A stretch of 48,227 nucleotides of DNA from a virus: positions 1 through 48,227 of IMG/VR virus record IMGVR_UViG_3300022687_000002; one strand, 5' to 3'. The notes under the pieces are model-generated. The model searched no databases. It worked only from the letters and a program-made list of their open reading frames with translations, and was not told the DNA's origin. The position numbers and the translations under genes are program-made. This document shows, in pieces, positions 31,563 to 39,761 of this stretch (position 1 is the first letter of the stretch; every line of letters starts with the position of its first letter).

Positions 31563-32608
31563 CGCTGGAAACGATTGTCTTTTCGGTCAATGGCAAGCCG
31601 CTGCCGCATACATCCGCGTCGCTCGACGAATCCGCCGAGGAGGCCGTCCGCACCGCGCAATTCGATGTTGCGTGGGCTGGCGCCGGTATTCCCTGCGCGC
31701 CCGATGATCTGGCGACGATCACCGTGTCCGGCGCATTGTGGGGCACTGGCTATGTGCGAGATGTGCGGCCCGGTCATGACGAAAACAGCCGGACCTATTC
31801 CGTGAGCTTTGTGTCGCGCACCTGCGACGCGACGGAATGCTCGATCGATCATCCGACCGGGCTCAAGCGCGAAGCAGATCTCGGCGATATCGCCAATGAA
31901 TTCGATGTGCTCGGGGTAGGCGTCGAGGTCAAGGCAAAGACGATCAAGAAGGCCGTGCACAAGGTGCGGCCCGGCGAGACGCTGTTCGATACGCTTGAAA
32001 CCGATGCCCGGGCCCAAGGTGTGCTGATCCACGACAGTCCGGAAGGCAAGCTTGTCCTGGCCGACAAGCCGGAAGGGCGCCATGCCGGTGCGCTTGTGCG
32101 GGGCGTCAACATCAAGAGTGCTTCCGCCAGCCTTTCGGGCGCGACGAGTTTTTCAAGCGTCAAGGTTCGCGGGCAGGCCTCGATCGGGGTCAGCGCGTCG
32201 GCATTGCGTGCGGAGGCGGAAGCCAAGGGCACGGCTCGCCGGCGCCGGCCGCTGATCGTTCCGTTCGAAGGCGAAGCCACATCCGAGAGGCTGAAAAAAC
32301 GGGCGTCCTGGGAGGCAAAGCGGGCGAGCGGCGAGGGCGTGACCTGTCAGATCACCGTGGCCGGTTTCCGCGACCAAGGCGGGCAATTGTGGAAAGCCAA
32401 CTGGCTGGTCGAGGTTGACGACGACTGGCTCGGCATCAGCCAGGACATGGTGATCGCCTCGGTCAAGCTTGAGCAGGGCAGCGGCGGCACCGCGGCCACG
32501 CTGTCCCTCAAGGATCCGCGCGCGCTGGGCGGAGACAATCCGCGCGGCAAATCGAATGCGGCCTGGGGTGCTCCGGGCGCGGCTAATGCAGATTACCGGG
32601 AAGGCTGA
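31559..32608 (+). CDS. Baseplate hub protein (Mu gpP-like)
   Basis: A 349-aa protein starting at GTG. It has the hub domain order of Mu gpP: a barrel-like N-terminus (VSGALWGTGYVRDVRPGHDE), a LysM-like middle (KAVHKVRPGETLFDTLETDA) and a C-terminal WLVEVDDDWLGISQDMVIAS. It should join the tube to the spike at the centre of the baseplate. Confidence 0.87.
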   Translation: MTLETIVFSVNGKPLPHTSASLDESAEEAVRTAQFDVAWAGAGIPCAPDDLATITVSGALWGTGYVRDVRPGHDENSRTYSVSFVSRTCDATECSIDHPTGLKREADLGDIANEFDVLGVGVEVKAKTIKKAVHKVRPGETLFDTLETDARAQGVLIHDSPEGKLVLADKPEGRHAGALVRGVNIKSASASLSGATSFSSVKVRGQASIGVSASALRAEAEAKGTARRRRPLIVPFEGEATSERLKKRASWEAKRASGEGVTCQITVAGFRDQGGQLWKANWLVEVDDDWLGISQDMVIASVKLEQGSGGTAATLSLKDPRALGGDNPRGKSNAAWGAPGAANADYREG

Positions 32609-32611
32609 GAG

Positions 32612-33091
32612 ATGTTTGACGGCAATCTGACGCGGTTCGAGCTCGACGGAATGGTCGAGCACCGTGAAGGCCAGCAGTTCGTCAATGGAAAAGGGTTTAC
32701 CGGCGACAGTTTCGAGCGTGTGCACCGGATCGAGCCGCACGGCTTTGCCAGCAACCCGGTCAAGGGCGGCATAGGCGTCGCCATGTCGGCGCGCGGCAAT
32801 CGCGATTCGGCCTATCTGTTCGGCGGCGAAAACCCGTCGATGCGTCCGGACATCGCGCTTGGTGGTGCGGCGATCTATGACCACACGGGCAACATTGTCT
32901 CGGTGGTGCAGAAAGACATGCGGATCGTGCACTCGGCCAAGGTGCATATCATCGCGCCGGAGATCATCCTAGAGGGTGTGGTCTATCTCGGCGGGCCGGG
33001 CGCGTCTCGTCCGGTCTCGGCGGAAGGAACCGTCGACAGCGCAGGCGACACCGACGCCAGCAATTTCGCCACCGGGGTGTTTGCGACATGA
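32612..33091 (+). CDS. Baseplate spike protein (Mu gp45-like)
   Basis: A 159-aa protein. VHRIEPHGFASNPVKGGIG and GAAIYDHTGNIVSVVQKDMR followed by a beta-helix-like repeat (VHIIAPEIILEGVVYLGGPG) match Mu gp45, the trimeric needle that pierces the outer membrane. The metal-binding HxH apex motif is not obvious. It lies between hub and gp46-like genes as in Mu. Confidence 0.87.
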   Translation: MFDGNLTRFELDGMVEHREGQQFVNGKGFTGDSFERVHRIEPHGFASNPVKGGIGVAMSARGNRDSAYLFGGENPSMRPDIALGGAAIYDHTGNIVSVVQKDMRIVHSAKVHIIAPEIILEGVVYLGGPGASRPVSAEGTVDSAGDTDASNFATGVFAT

Positions 33092-33618
33092 AGATCATTC
33101 CGCTGTCGCCGGCGGCCGAACCGCTTCTCGATCCGGACCTGGTCTGGGACGGTCGCATCGGCGATCTGGTGACCACGCCGATCGACGACCCGGTCAACCC
33201 GGGCGGCTTTCGTGCAACCCAGGCGCTGGCAACCGCTATCCTGATTTGCCTGATGACGGACGCGCGGGCCGACGCCACCGAGTTGCGCGAGGGCGATGTC
33301 AACCGAGGCTGGCCCGGCGACAGTTTTGACAGGGATTTCGACGAGCCGCCGCTCGGCTCGAAACTCTGGCTTTTGCGGCGCCGGGCGCTGACCGGCGAGG
33401 TTGAGACCCTGGCCGAGGATTACACGCGCGCCGCCCTGCAGCCGTTGATCGACCAGGGCGCCGTGGCGCGCTTCGATGTGGCTGCCAGTGCCGACAGGGC
33501 CAAATCCACGCTTGTGCTTTCGATCGCTGGCTATGGCCGCGACGGAAGCCAGGTCCACGACCAGAAATATGCAGTTTTGTGGGAGCAGTTGAATGGCGTT
33601 TCCGATCCGCTCGCTTGA
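33088..33618 (+). CDS. Baseplate protein (Mu gp46-like)
   Basis: A 176-aa protein. VNRGWPGDSFDRDF and LGSKLWLLRRRALTGEVETL are the hallmark of the gp46 family, the baseplate wedge protein corresponding to gp25-like lysozyme-fold proteins. It overlaps spike and gp47-like genes. Confidence 0.88.
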   Translation: MKIIPLSPAAEPLLDPDLVWDGRIGDLVTTPIDDPVNPGGFRATQALATAILICLMTDARADATELREGDVNRGWPGDSFDRDFDEPPLGSKLWLLRRRALTGEVETLAEDYTRAALQPLIDQGAVARFDVAASADRAKSTLVLSIAGYGRDGSQVHDQKYAVLWEQLNGVSDPLA

Positions 33619-34684
33619 CGAGATTTCGGCCTCGGTTCGCGGGGCCATGCGGCAATATCTGCCCGGCACCGATGCCAGCCTCAAGCAGAACGTGCTGCGC
33701 GTCATTGGCAAGGTTCAGGCATTGCTGGCGCATGAATACGAGTTGCGGCTCAAATGGATCTTCAACCAGGTCTATCTGTCGACGGCGACCAGCGAGGCGA
33801 TCATCCGGCTCCACTGTGCCGAATACCGCATTCTGCAAAAGCCGGCCTCGGCGGCTTCCGGCGAGATCACCGGGATCGGGCAGGCCCACAAGGCCTATCC
33901 AGCCGGTGTTCGCTTTGTTTCGGCCGGCGTCACTTATGTGACGACTGCGCCGTTTACCGCCAATGCGGTCGGCGCATTTACCGCAAGTGTGCAGGCAGAA
34001 AGCTCCGGGGCTACGACCAACCGCGACGCGAGCGCAGAATTGCTGCTTGCCGATCCGGCGCTCTATCCGACGCTGCCTGAAAAGGTGTCTGTCGCTGATG
34101 GTGGCCTGGGCGGTGGCGCCGACATCGAGCCGATCGAGGATCTGCGCGCCCGCGGGCTCAAGCGCAAGGCATCGCCGCCGCAAGGTGGCGCATTGCCGGA
34201 TTATGAAAACTGGGCGCTCGAGGTGCCGGGCGTGGTGAGCGCCTGGGCTGCGAATTTCGCGGGCGGGTTCAACACGATCGGCGTCTGGATCCTGTTCAAG
34301 GATCGCGTGAACGGCATCCCGACGCCTGCAGACCTGGCGGCGGTGGATGCTTATATCGCCAGCCTGCGGCTTGTGCGGTCGCGATATTACACCATGGCGC
34401 CGCTTGCCAAGCCGGTCGATCTTTCGATCACCCTGTCGCCTGACACGGCCACCATGCGAGCGGCCGTGACCGAGGCGCTGACACAGTTTTTCGATGCGAC
34501 GCGAAAGGACACGCGGCTGCGCCCCGGTTTGCCTGATGATCCTTTCACCTTGCCGCGCGCGTGGCTGTCGGAGGTGATTTCGACCGTTCCTGGCGAGACC
34601 AGCCACATATTGAACACGCCCTCGGCTGGCTCGGTGTTCCAGCCCGGCGAGTTGCCGGTGCTGGGCACGATCACGTGGTCGTGA
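33593..34684 (+). CDS. Baseplate J-like protein (Mu gp47)
   Basis: A 363-aa protein. The J family pattern is seen in TDASLKQNVLRVIGKVQALL, WIFNQVYLSTATSEAIIRLH, a variable beta-domain, RGLKRKASPPQGGALPDYEN (the conserved proline-glycine turn) and FNTIGVWILFKD. It forms the wedge part of the baseplate that triggers sheath contraction. It overlaps the gp46-like gene by 26 nt. Confidence 0.93.
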   Translation: MAFPIRSLDEISASVRGAMRQYLPGTDASLKQNVLRVIGKVQALLAHEYELRLKWIFNQVYLSTATSEAIIRLHCAEYRILQKPASAASGEITGIGQAHKAYPAGVRFVSAGVTYVTTAPFTANAVGAFTASVQAESSGATTNRDASAELLLADPALYPTLPEKVSVADGGLGGGADIEPIEDLRARGLKRKASPPQGGALPDYENWALEVPGVVSAWAANFAGGFNTIGVWILFKDRVNGIPTPADLAAVDAYIASLRLVRSRYYTMAPLAKPVDLSITLSPDTATMRAAVTEALTQFFDATRKDTRLRPGLPDDPFTLPRAWLSEVISTVPGETSHILNTPSAGSVFQPGELPVLGTITWS

Positions 34685-34704
34685 TGACGGCGAGGGGATA
34701 AGCC

Positions 34705-35544
34705 ATGTCGACCTGGCACATCAATACCGACTGGGCGGAGTTTTTCGCGCCCGACGGCGGACCGGAATTCTGGATTGATCCGGATGACGGGTTCACTGAC
34801 CCGGACATTGACCCGCGCGATGTCCTGTCCGCACCGGATGTCGAAGGGCTTCTGTTTTCAGGCCTGTCGCTCTGGCCGCGTGGCGCTGCCTGGGGAACGC
34901 CCGATGGCGAGGCGCCCGGCACGGCAAGCGTTATCGCGAAACTGACGCGGGCACTGCTTTCGCCGTTCGCCGATCTCTACGCCAAGGCCTGGCGGGTGAC
35001 CGAGGAATCGCGGTCCGCGTCTCTGGTCGATAGCCTTGAGGATTGGGAAGCCGATTTCGGGCTTCCATCCGCATGTGCCGGCGAGGCCCAGACGCTTGAG
35101 GCGAGGCTCGCAATCTTGCGGGCGCGCGTGGCGCGGCTTGCCACTATCACGCCGGCCGATGTGATCCGTCTTGCGGCCCGGCTCGGCTATGTGGTGGCCA
35201 TCGAGGAACCCGATGCGTTCATGGCCGGCGAGGGCTCTTGTCTGGGACTGGGTGAACTGTCGGATACAACGCTCGAGAGCCAATGGGTGATCCTGGTGCG
35301 CGATGCGCCGTTCGAGCAGTTTGAGGCCGGCATAGGCGAGACCGGTGTCACCCGACTGCTCGATTTCAACCATGACATGCTGGAATGCGAAATCCGCCGG
35401 GTCAGCCCGGCATGGACAATCGTTGTCTTCAATTACGCCGAACAGCCGATCGCGCCGGCGCTTGCAACCGAGGACGGCGTTTTGATCGTGACCGAAACCG
35501 GCAAGGTGCTGGTCATGCCGGTTCTTGCATCATCCCTAACCTGA
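34705..35544 (+). CDS. Baseplate protein, DUF2313/YmfQ family (Mu gp48-like)
   Basis: A 279-aa protein. LLFSGLSLWPRGAAWGTPDG, LEDWEADFGLPSACAGEAQT and EARLAILRARVARLATITPA are typical of YmfQ. An acidic N-terminal extension of about 45 residues (rich in D and P) precedes the domain, and the C-terminus runs on past the usual end (PAWTIVVFNYAEQP). It links wedge to fibres. GAGGGG lies 7 nt before the ATG. Confidence 0.87.
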   Translation: MSTWHINTDWAEFFAPDGGPEFWIDPDDGFTDPDIDPRDVLSAPDVEGLLFSGLSLWPRGAAWGTPDGEAPGTASVIAKLTRALLSPFADLYAKAWRVTEESRSASLVDSLEDWEADFGLPSACAGEAQTLEARLAILRARVARLATITPADVIRLAARLGYVVAIEEPDAFMAGEGSCLGLGELSDTTLESQWVILVRDAPFEQFEAGIGETGVTRLLDFNHDMLECEIRRVSPAWTIVVFNYAEQPIAPALATEDGVLIVTETGKVLVMPVLASSLT

Positions 35545-35557
35545 CGGAGAGACTCCG

Positions 35558-36484
35558 ATGAAATACATTCCACCGGCTGGTGAAGCTGCCGATGCATCCT
35601 ATGTTGACGGCAATCGCAGCGCAGGCACCAAAGGGTCGGTTGTCCCGGCTGCTGCGGTCGAGCACCCGCAGCGCGAGATCCAGGAGGTGATCAGCTTTTT
35701 CGGGCTGACGCCATCGACGAGCGATCTGGCGCAGTTGCGCAAGGCGATCGAGGCCGCCATCCTGGCGGCGACGGGTGGCGGGGATACGTCACAATATCTG
35801 CTCATCACCCAGGCCCGCGCGCGTCTGCCGATCTTTCCTGATGTGCAGAGTGCGGATGGCAAGATCAACGTGACCAGTCCGACCGGTGGCACGGTGCAGG
35901 TGCCGACCTCGGTGAATTTCCAACATCGCGGCATCTATCCGATCTCGACCTCGGACTACATCGAGGACGACCGGACGTTTACAACGCTCGCCAACAAGAC
36001 CTATCATTTGCGCTGGAACCCGACCGACGGGTTCGTGCTCGAGGATCTGGCTGATAGCGGTTACAACCCGTCGGTGCTGGCCGAGACCGATGCGAGCTTT
36101 GATTCCACCTATGACGACATGCTGGTTTCCCGGGTTGTTACCAGCGCGGGCAATGTCGCGACGATCACCAATCTGGTCAACCTCGACAGGCTGATGTGGA
36201 TGAGCCTTGATCAGGGCGCGGTGACGGGTCCGCTTACAGGCAACGGCTACAGCTACACCGTCACAAAGACGCCCAACTGGGCAAGGACTCCAAAGCTGGT
36301 CATTCCATCCGGGTCCTTGAGATTCAACACCGTATCTTCAGGCACCATCGAGAGCTTCTCCAATGAGTGCGGCATAACGGCTTACGACCGGTACTCGACG
36401 ACCGCTGTCGTTGCCTCTGACTACACGGCCTCGATGACCGGAACCGGCGGTGTTGGCGCCATTCGCCTCAATTTGATGGGATAA
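35558..36484 (+). CDS. Tail fibre protein
   Basis: A 308-aa protein. The N-terminal part (MKYIPPAGEAADASYVDGN, AAAVEHPQREIQEVISFFGL) is a baseplate-attachment type. A threonine- and serine-rich beta middle and the end GTGGVGAIRLNLMG follow. It directly follows the last baseplate gene, where Mu carries its fibre. It probably recognises the host surface; the ligand cannot be told. Confidence 0.75.
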   Translation: MKYIPPAGEAADASYVDGNRSAGTKGSVVPAAAVEHPQREIQEVISFFGLTPSTSDLAQLRKAIEAAILAATGGGDTSQYLLITQARARLPIFPDVQSADGKINVTSPTGGTVQVPTSVNFQHRGIYPISTSDYIEDDRTFTTLANKTYHLRWNPTDGFVLEDLADSGYNPSVLAETDASFDSTYDDMLVSRVVTSAGNVATITNLVNLDRLMWMSLDQGAVTGPLTGNGYSYTVTKTPNWARTPKLVIPSGSLRFNTVSSGTIESFSNECGITAYDRYSTTAVVASDYTASMTGTGGVGAIRLNLMG

Positions 36485-36488
36485 CAAC

Positions 36489-37232
36489 ATGGTTGATAGC
36501 ATCACAATCGCTGGGTTGCCAGCGACCGCGTCGCCGTCGGTAGACCATCTCATTCCGGCAATGAAGGATGGCGTTACGGTCTATTTGTCGGGTGCGCAGA
36601 TCGTGGCGCTGGCCCAAGCGGCAATCCGCGATGGCGCACCCGAAGCTCTCGACACGCTCGACAAGCTCGCGGCGGCGATCGGCGATGATGCCAATTACGC
36701 GGCTTCGGTTGCAGCGGCTATCGCTGCAAAGGCGGATCAGACCGCACTTGATGCCGTGGCTGGCGATCTCGCAGACCTCGCTGCAATAGTGAACCCGGCG
36801 CCTGACGCGATCCTAGAGCACCAGCTTGCATCCGGCACGAGCGGCGGGACGCCTACAGCGACTGCATGGACCAAGCGGCCGATCAACACGGAGGTGTCTG
36901 ACCCTGGTGGGATCGTGTCGCTCGCGTCAAGCGAGTTCACGGTCACGGTGGACTGCTACTGCGAGGCCTTCGCCCAGTTCTACACCTCGTCCATCACCAG
37001 ATTGCGCCTGTACAATGTGACGGATGCCGCTGTGGTCAATCAAAGTCTGACAGACTATTTCATCGCCACATACAATGTCGGTGGTACAAGCGCAGTCCAG
37101 GGGCTTCTGGAGGCAGGGAAGACATACCGCGTCGAGTACTACGTCAGCGCGGCAACCACATTCGGACTTGGTATTCCCGGCTCCCTGGGATCTGTCGAGA
37201 TATACGCCCGCGTCCACCTTCGGAGGACTTGA
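36489..37232 (+). CDS. Second tail fibre-like protein
   Basis: A 247-aa protein. An N-terminal strand section (DSITIAGLPATASPSVDHLI), a helical repeat region of the type common in fibre shafts (APEALDTLDKLAAAIGDD, AASVAAAIAAKA, about 55-90) and a beta-rich C-terminal head (about 110-247) with two cysteines at CYCEAF. It lies 4 nt after the first fibre gene. It may form part of the same fibre or a side fibre. Confidence 0.68.
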   Translation: MVDSITIAGLPATASPSVDHLIPAMKDGVTVYLSGAQIVALAQAAIRDGAPEALDTLDKLAAAIGDDANYAASVAAAIAAKADQTALDAVAGDLADLAAIVNPAPDAILEHQLASGTSGGTPTATAWTKRPINTEVSDPGGIVSLASSEFTVTVDCYCEAFAQFYTSSITRLRLYNVTDAAVVNQSLTDYFIATYNVGGTSAVQGLLEAGKTYRVEYYVSAATTFGLGIPGSLGSVEIYARVHLRRT

Positions 37233-37234
37233 AG

Positions 37235-37651
37235 ATGAAACATGCGTTTGTGATTGACGGGGTGGTCGATACTGTCAGCTTCGAAGCTGTCGAGGGGTGG
37301 CTGGAGGTCGGTGATGACGTTTTCGCCGGTTTTCTTGTGTCTGCCGAAGGCGAGATTGTAGCGCCTCCAGCAGCGAGCCCATCATCAAACCCCAACGACT
37401 ACCCCTTATCCGCCCTTGAATTTGATGCGGCACTCGTCAGGCTTGGTATTGACCGGGACGCTGTTGCGCCAGCTATCCGCAGCATTTTCACCGATGACAT
37501 CGACGCCATGGCAGACAGCCTTGCGCGCTGGTGGAACCTCAAGACAATGACCCGCGACAACCCCGTGATGGGGATGCTCAAGCCGGTCTTCAACGTGACA
37601 GACACCCAGATCGATACGGCCTGGATGGAAACGGTCGCGCGCCGCGGCTAG
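37235..37651 (+). CDS. Tail-fibre-associated protein, unknown
   Basis: A 138-aa protein starting MKHAFVIDGVVDTVSFEAVE with GGAGG 8 nt upstream. The first 50 residues, which resemble the small beta-domain at the start of fibre assembly proteins, are followed by a helical C-terminus (YPLSALEFDAALVRLGID, WMETVARRG). It closes the fibre block. A role as fibre chaperone is possible. Confidence 0.6.
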   Translation: MKHAFVIDGVVDTVSFEAVEGWLEVGDDVFAGFLVSAEGEIVAPPAASPSSNPNDYPLSALEFDAALVRLGIDRDAVAPAIRSIFTDDIDAMADSLARWWNLKTMTRDNPVMGMLKPVFNVTDTQIDTAWMETVARRG

Positions 37652-37675
37652 AGCCCAAACCACAAGGACATCGTT

Positions 37676-38380
37676 ATGACTTTTGAACAGTGGCTGCAAA
37701 GCCGGCTGACGGCACACGGCTATGCCGTCGGGCCTGTTGGCGGCGCATTCGGTGCGAAGAGTCGCGCCGCGCTTGTCAATTTCCAGCGTGCCAATCGGCT
37801 CAAGCCGAGCGGCATGGCGGATGCGCCAACCGTTGCGGCGCTCAAGGCCAACCCGGCAGGCGAGACGCGCCCGGTGGCGCCAGCGCCCGCCGAGCGAATG
37901 CCGCCATGGATGGCGGAAATGTACCGCCGCAAGGGACTGCATGAGACCCGCGACAACGGCGCCCTGGCGTCCTGGCTGCGCGTCGGCAGGTTCCTCGGGA
38001 ACCCGGCAAAACTGCCCTGGTGCGGTGATGCCGTGGAAACCGCGATCGCCAAGACTTTGCCGGATGAGCCGGTGCCGGACAACCCATTCTGGGCTCAAGG
38101 CTGGGCTCGTTTCGGCACACAGGCCGGGCCAACGGATGTCGGCGCCATCGGGGTGATCCGCTGGTCGGCGCGCGCCGGGCATGTGGGCATCGTCGCTGCC
38201 TATGACGCGAGCCGCCGCCGGGTGCTGCTGCTCGGCGGCAACCAGTCCGATGCGATCACGCTGTCCTGGTTCCCGTTGTCGAAGTTCATCGCGTTTCGCT
38301 GGCCGTCGACATTCCCGCGCAAGGCCTATCCGCCACTCGACGCGAAGGGAAACAGCGGCAGCCTGGCGGGGACCCGCTGA
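37676..38380 (+). CDS. Endolysin: peptidoglycan-binding domain plus TIGR02594/CHAP-like hydrolase
   Basis: A 234-aa lysin without a signal peptide. Residues 1-58 are a PG_binding_1 domain (FGAKSRAALVNFQRANRLKP). The catalytic part has Cys116 in LPWCGDAVE and His169 in AGHVGIVAAYD, a cysteine-histidine pair of the NlpC/CHAP type, and the LGGNQSDAITLSWFPLSKFI motif of TIGR02594 proteins. It should cut a peptide or amide bond of the cell wall once the holin opens the membrane. Confidence 0.9.
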   Translation: MTFEQWLQSRLTAHGYAVGPVGGAFGAKSRAALVNFQRANRLKPSGMADAPTVAALKANPAGETRPVAPAPAERMPPWMAEMYRRKGLHETRDNGALASWLRVGRFLGNPAKLPWCGDAVETAIAKTLPDEPVPDNPFWAQGWARFGTQAGPTDVGAIGVIRWSARAGHVGIVAAYDASRRRVLLLGGNQSDAITLSWFPLSKFIAFRWPSTFPRKAYPPLDAKGNSGSLAGTR

Positions 38381-38691
38381 TGCTTGTCCATATCCTCCGG
38401 TTCCTCGGCGTCGCGCCGCGGGTCACCGGCAAGAGCGGCAAACGCGAGGCGGCCTGGCTGGTGTTCGTCTGCGCTGTGGCCCTCACGGTGCTGGCAATGT
38501 GGACCGGCGTCGAGATGGTTAGCGCCATGACGGCCCTGCTGATGGTCATATGGCCCTCTGCACTGGGTCTTCTGGCCGCTGCCTACAAACTCGAGTTCGA
38601 CAAGACGAAAGCGGAGCGGGCAGATGCGCCGGCCGACTGGCCGGAAGATATCGTCGCACCGGAATGTGACGATCTGGAACCCAGGCCATGA
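38380..38691 (+). CDS. Holin-like membrane protein with two transmembrane helices
   Basis: A 103-aa protein. Two hydrophobic helices lie at about 25-42 (WLVFVCAVALTVLAMW) and 48-66 (SAMTALLMVIWPSALGLLAA), with a charged C-terminal tail (KLEFDKTKAERADAP). It overlaps the endolysin stop by one base. Two-helix proteins between lysin and spanin genes are usually holins. Confidence 0.7.
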   Translation: MLVHILRFLGVAPRVTGKSGKREAAWLVFVCAVALTVLAMWTGVEMVSAMTALLMVIWPSALGLLAAAYKLEFDKTKAERADAPADWPEDIVAPECDDLEPRP

Positions 38692-39110
38692 TCGGTGTTC
38701 TTTCCGCGATCGTTCGGACGATTGGCCTGCCAGCCTTCGTTGTCGTTGTGTTGCTGGCCTATTACGAGGGGATTCCGGGCGCAAGCCGGGTTCCCTTTCT
38801 TGTCTCTGTGCCGATCATCGGAGACCTGGCCACCGGCCGGGTCCATTCTTATGCCGCTGACCAGGTGCGCCTGGCGACAGCCGGCCTCGTGGCGCAGTCC
38901 GAGGTGGCGGCGCTCCGGGCCCAGCTTGCCCGTGAGCAGGCATTGCGGCGCATCGCCAGCGAGGCGGAGGTGGAGGCCCGCGATCGCGCCAGGGATGCGC
39001 TCAAGGCGAAGGGCCTCGCCGAGCAGGAACTGGAAGAGCGCATTTCGGCGGATTCCGGAAGCGATGGTGCGGTGTGGACGGAAGGGGATCTCGAATGGCT
39101 CGCCCGATGA
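38688..39110 (+). CDS. Inner-membrane spanin (Rz-like)
   Basis: A 140-aa protein. One N-terminal membrane helix (FVVVVLLAYY) is followed by a long periplasmic coiled coil (about 60-125, AEVEARDRARDALKAKGLAE). Its end overlaps the start of the lipoprotein gene by 16 nt in another frame, the overlapped arrangement of Rz/Rz1. Together they fuse inner and outer membrane in the last step of lysis. Confidence 0.83.
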   Translation: MIGVLSAIVRTIGLPAFVVVVLLAYYEGIPGASRVPFLVSVPIIGDLATGRVHSYAADQVRLATAGLVAQSEVAALRAQLAREQALRRIASEAEVEARDRARDALKAKGLAEQELEERISADSGSDGAVWTEGDLEWLAR

Positions 39111-39400
39111 TTGTTGCCCTGGTGCTGCTTGCTGTTTCCATGACGAACAGCGCGTGCCAGTCGGCCGGCGACCGCCTGGCCGCGGCGGCCCGGGCTCAAG
39201 GGGAGCTCAATGCCCACAACCCCGAAGTGATTGCAACGGCGGCCTGCACCGCGCACATGGAGCGCGTCGTGCCGAAGGTGGGCGAAAAGGCGCGATGGAC
39301 CCAGAAGCGCTGGGAAATCGTGGCCGACAACCGCGATCGCCAGGCTGACGATTGCGGGGAGTGGATTGAAGACGTTTTCGGAGTAAGGGGCGCGCAATGA
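39095..39400 (+). CDS. Outer-membrane lipoprotein spanin (Rz1-like)
   Basis: A 101-aa protein with a lipoprotein signal: MARPMIVALVLLAVSMTNSA then Cys21, so TNSAC is the lipobox. AAGGGG lies before the ATG at 39095. The mature part is soluble with two more cysteines (TAACTAHM, DDCGEW). It overlaps the Rz-like gene, pointing to a two-component spanin. Confidence 0.85.
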   Translation: MARPMIVALVLLAVSMTNSACQSAGDRLAAAARAQGELNAHNPEVIATAACTAHMERVVPKVGEKARWTQKRWEIVADNRDRQADDCGEWIEDVFGVRGAQ

Positions 39401-39750
39401 TCGACTGGACAATCACCGCCGGCAATGTGCTGACCGTTGTGGGTATGGCCGTCGTCGCGCTAGCGGCGTTTTTCTCGCTGCGCGGCCGGCTTGACCTTAC
39501 GCAGTCAAAGGCCCGCGAGGCGTTCGATATTGCCAAGATGGCGCGGGATGAATTGCAGCGGTTCCAGATCGATGTGACCAAGCATTACATCCGATCGGAT
39601 GCGCTCGAGAAGCTCGAGGCGGCGGCGATCGTGCGCGAGACGCGGATCCTGACCACGCTCGAAAATCTTGGCGAACGGATCGACAGGCTGGTCGACCGGA
39701 TGGATCGCGGCACGCAAACCCGGCGGCGTTCAAACAGTTCGCAGACATAG
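39397..39750 (+). CDS. Membrane protein of the lysis block (XhlA/holin-like)
   Basis: A 117-aa protein. One membrane helix near the N-terminus (VLTVVGMAVVALAAFFSL) precedes a coiled coil (AREAFDIAKMARDELQRFQI, TTLENLGERIDRLVDRMD) and a basic tail. The order is inverted relative to XhlA, but the size and lysis-cassette position suggest a holin accessory or antiholin. It overlaps the spanin stop by 4 nt. Confidence 0.6.
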   Translation: MIDWTITAGNVLTVVGMAVVALAAFFSLRGRLDLTQSKAREAFDIAKMARDELQRFQIDVTKHYIRSDALEKLEAAAIVRETRILTTLENLGERIDRLVDRMDRGTQTRRRSNSSQT

Positions 39751-39761
39751 GCGGCCAGACC

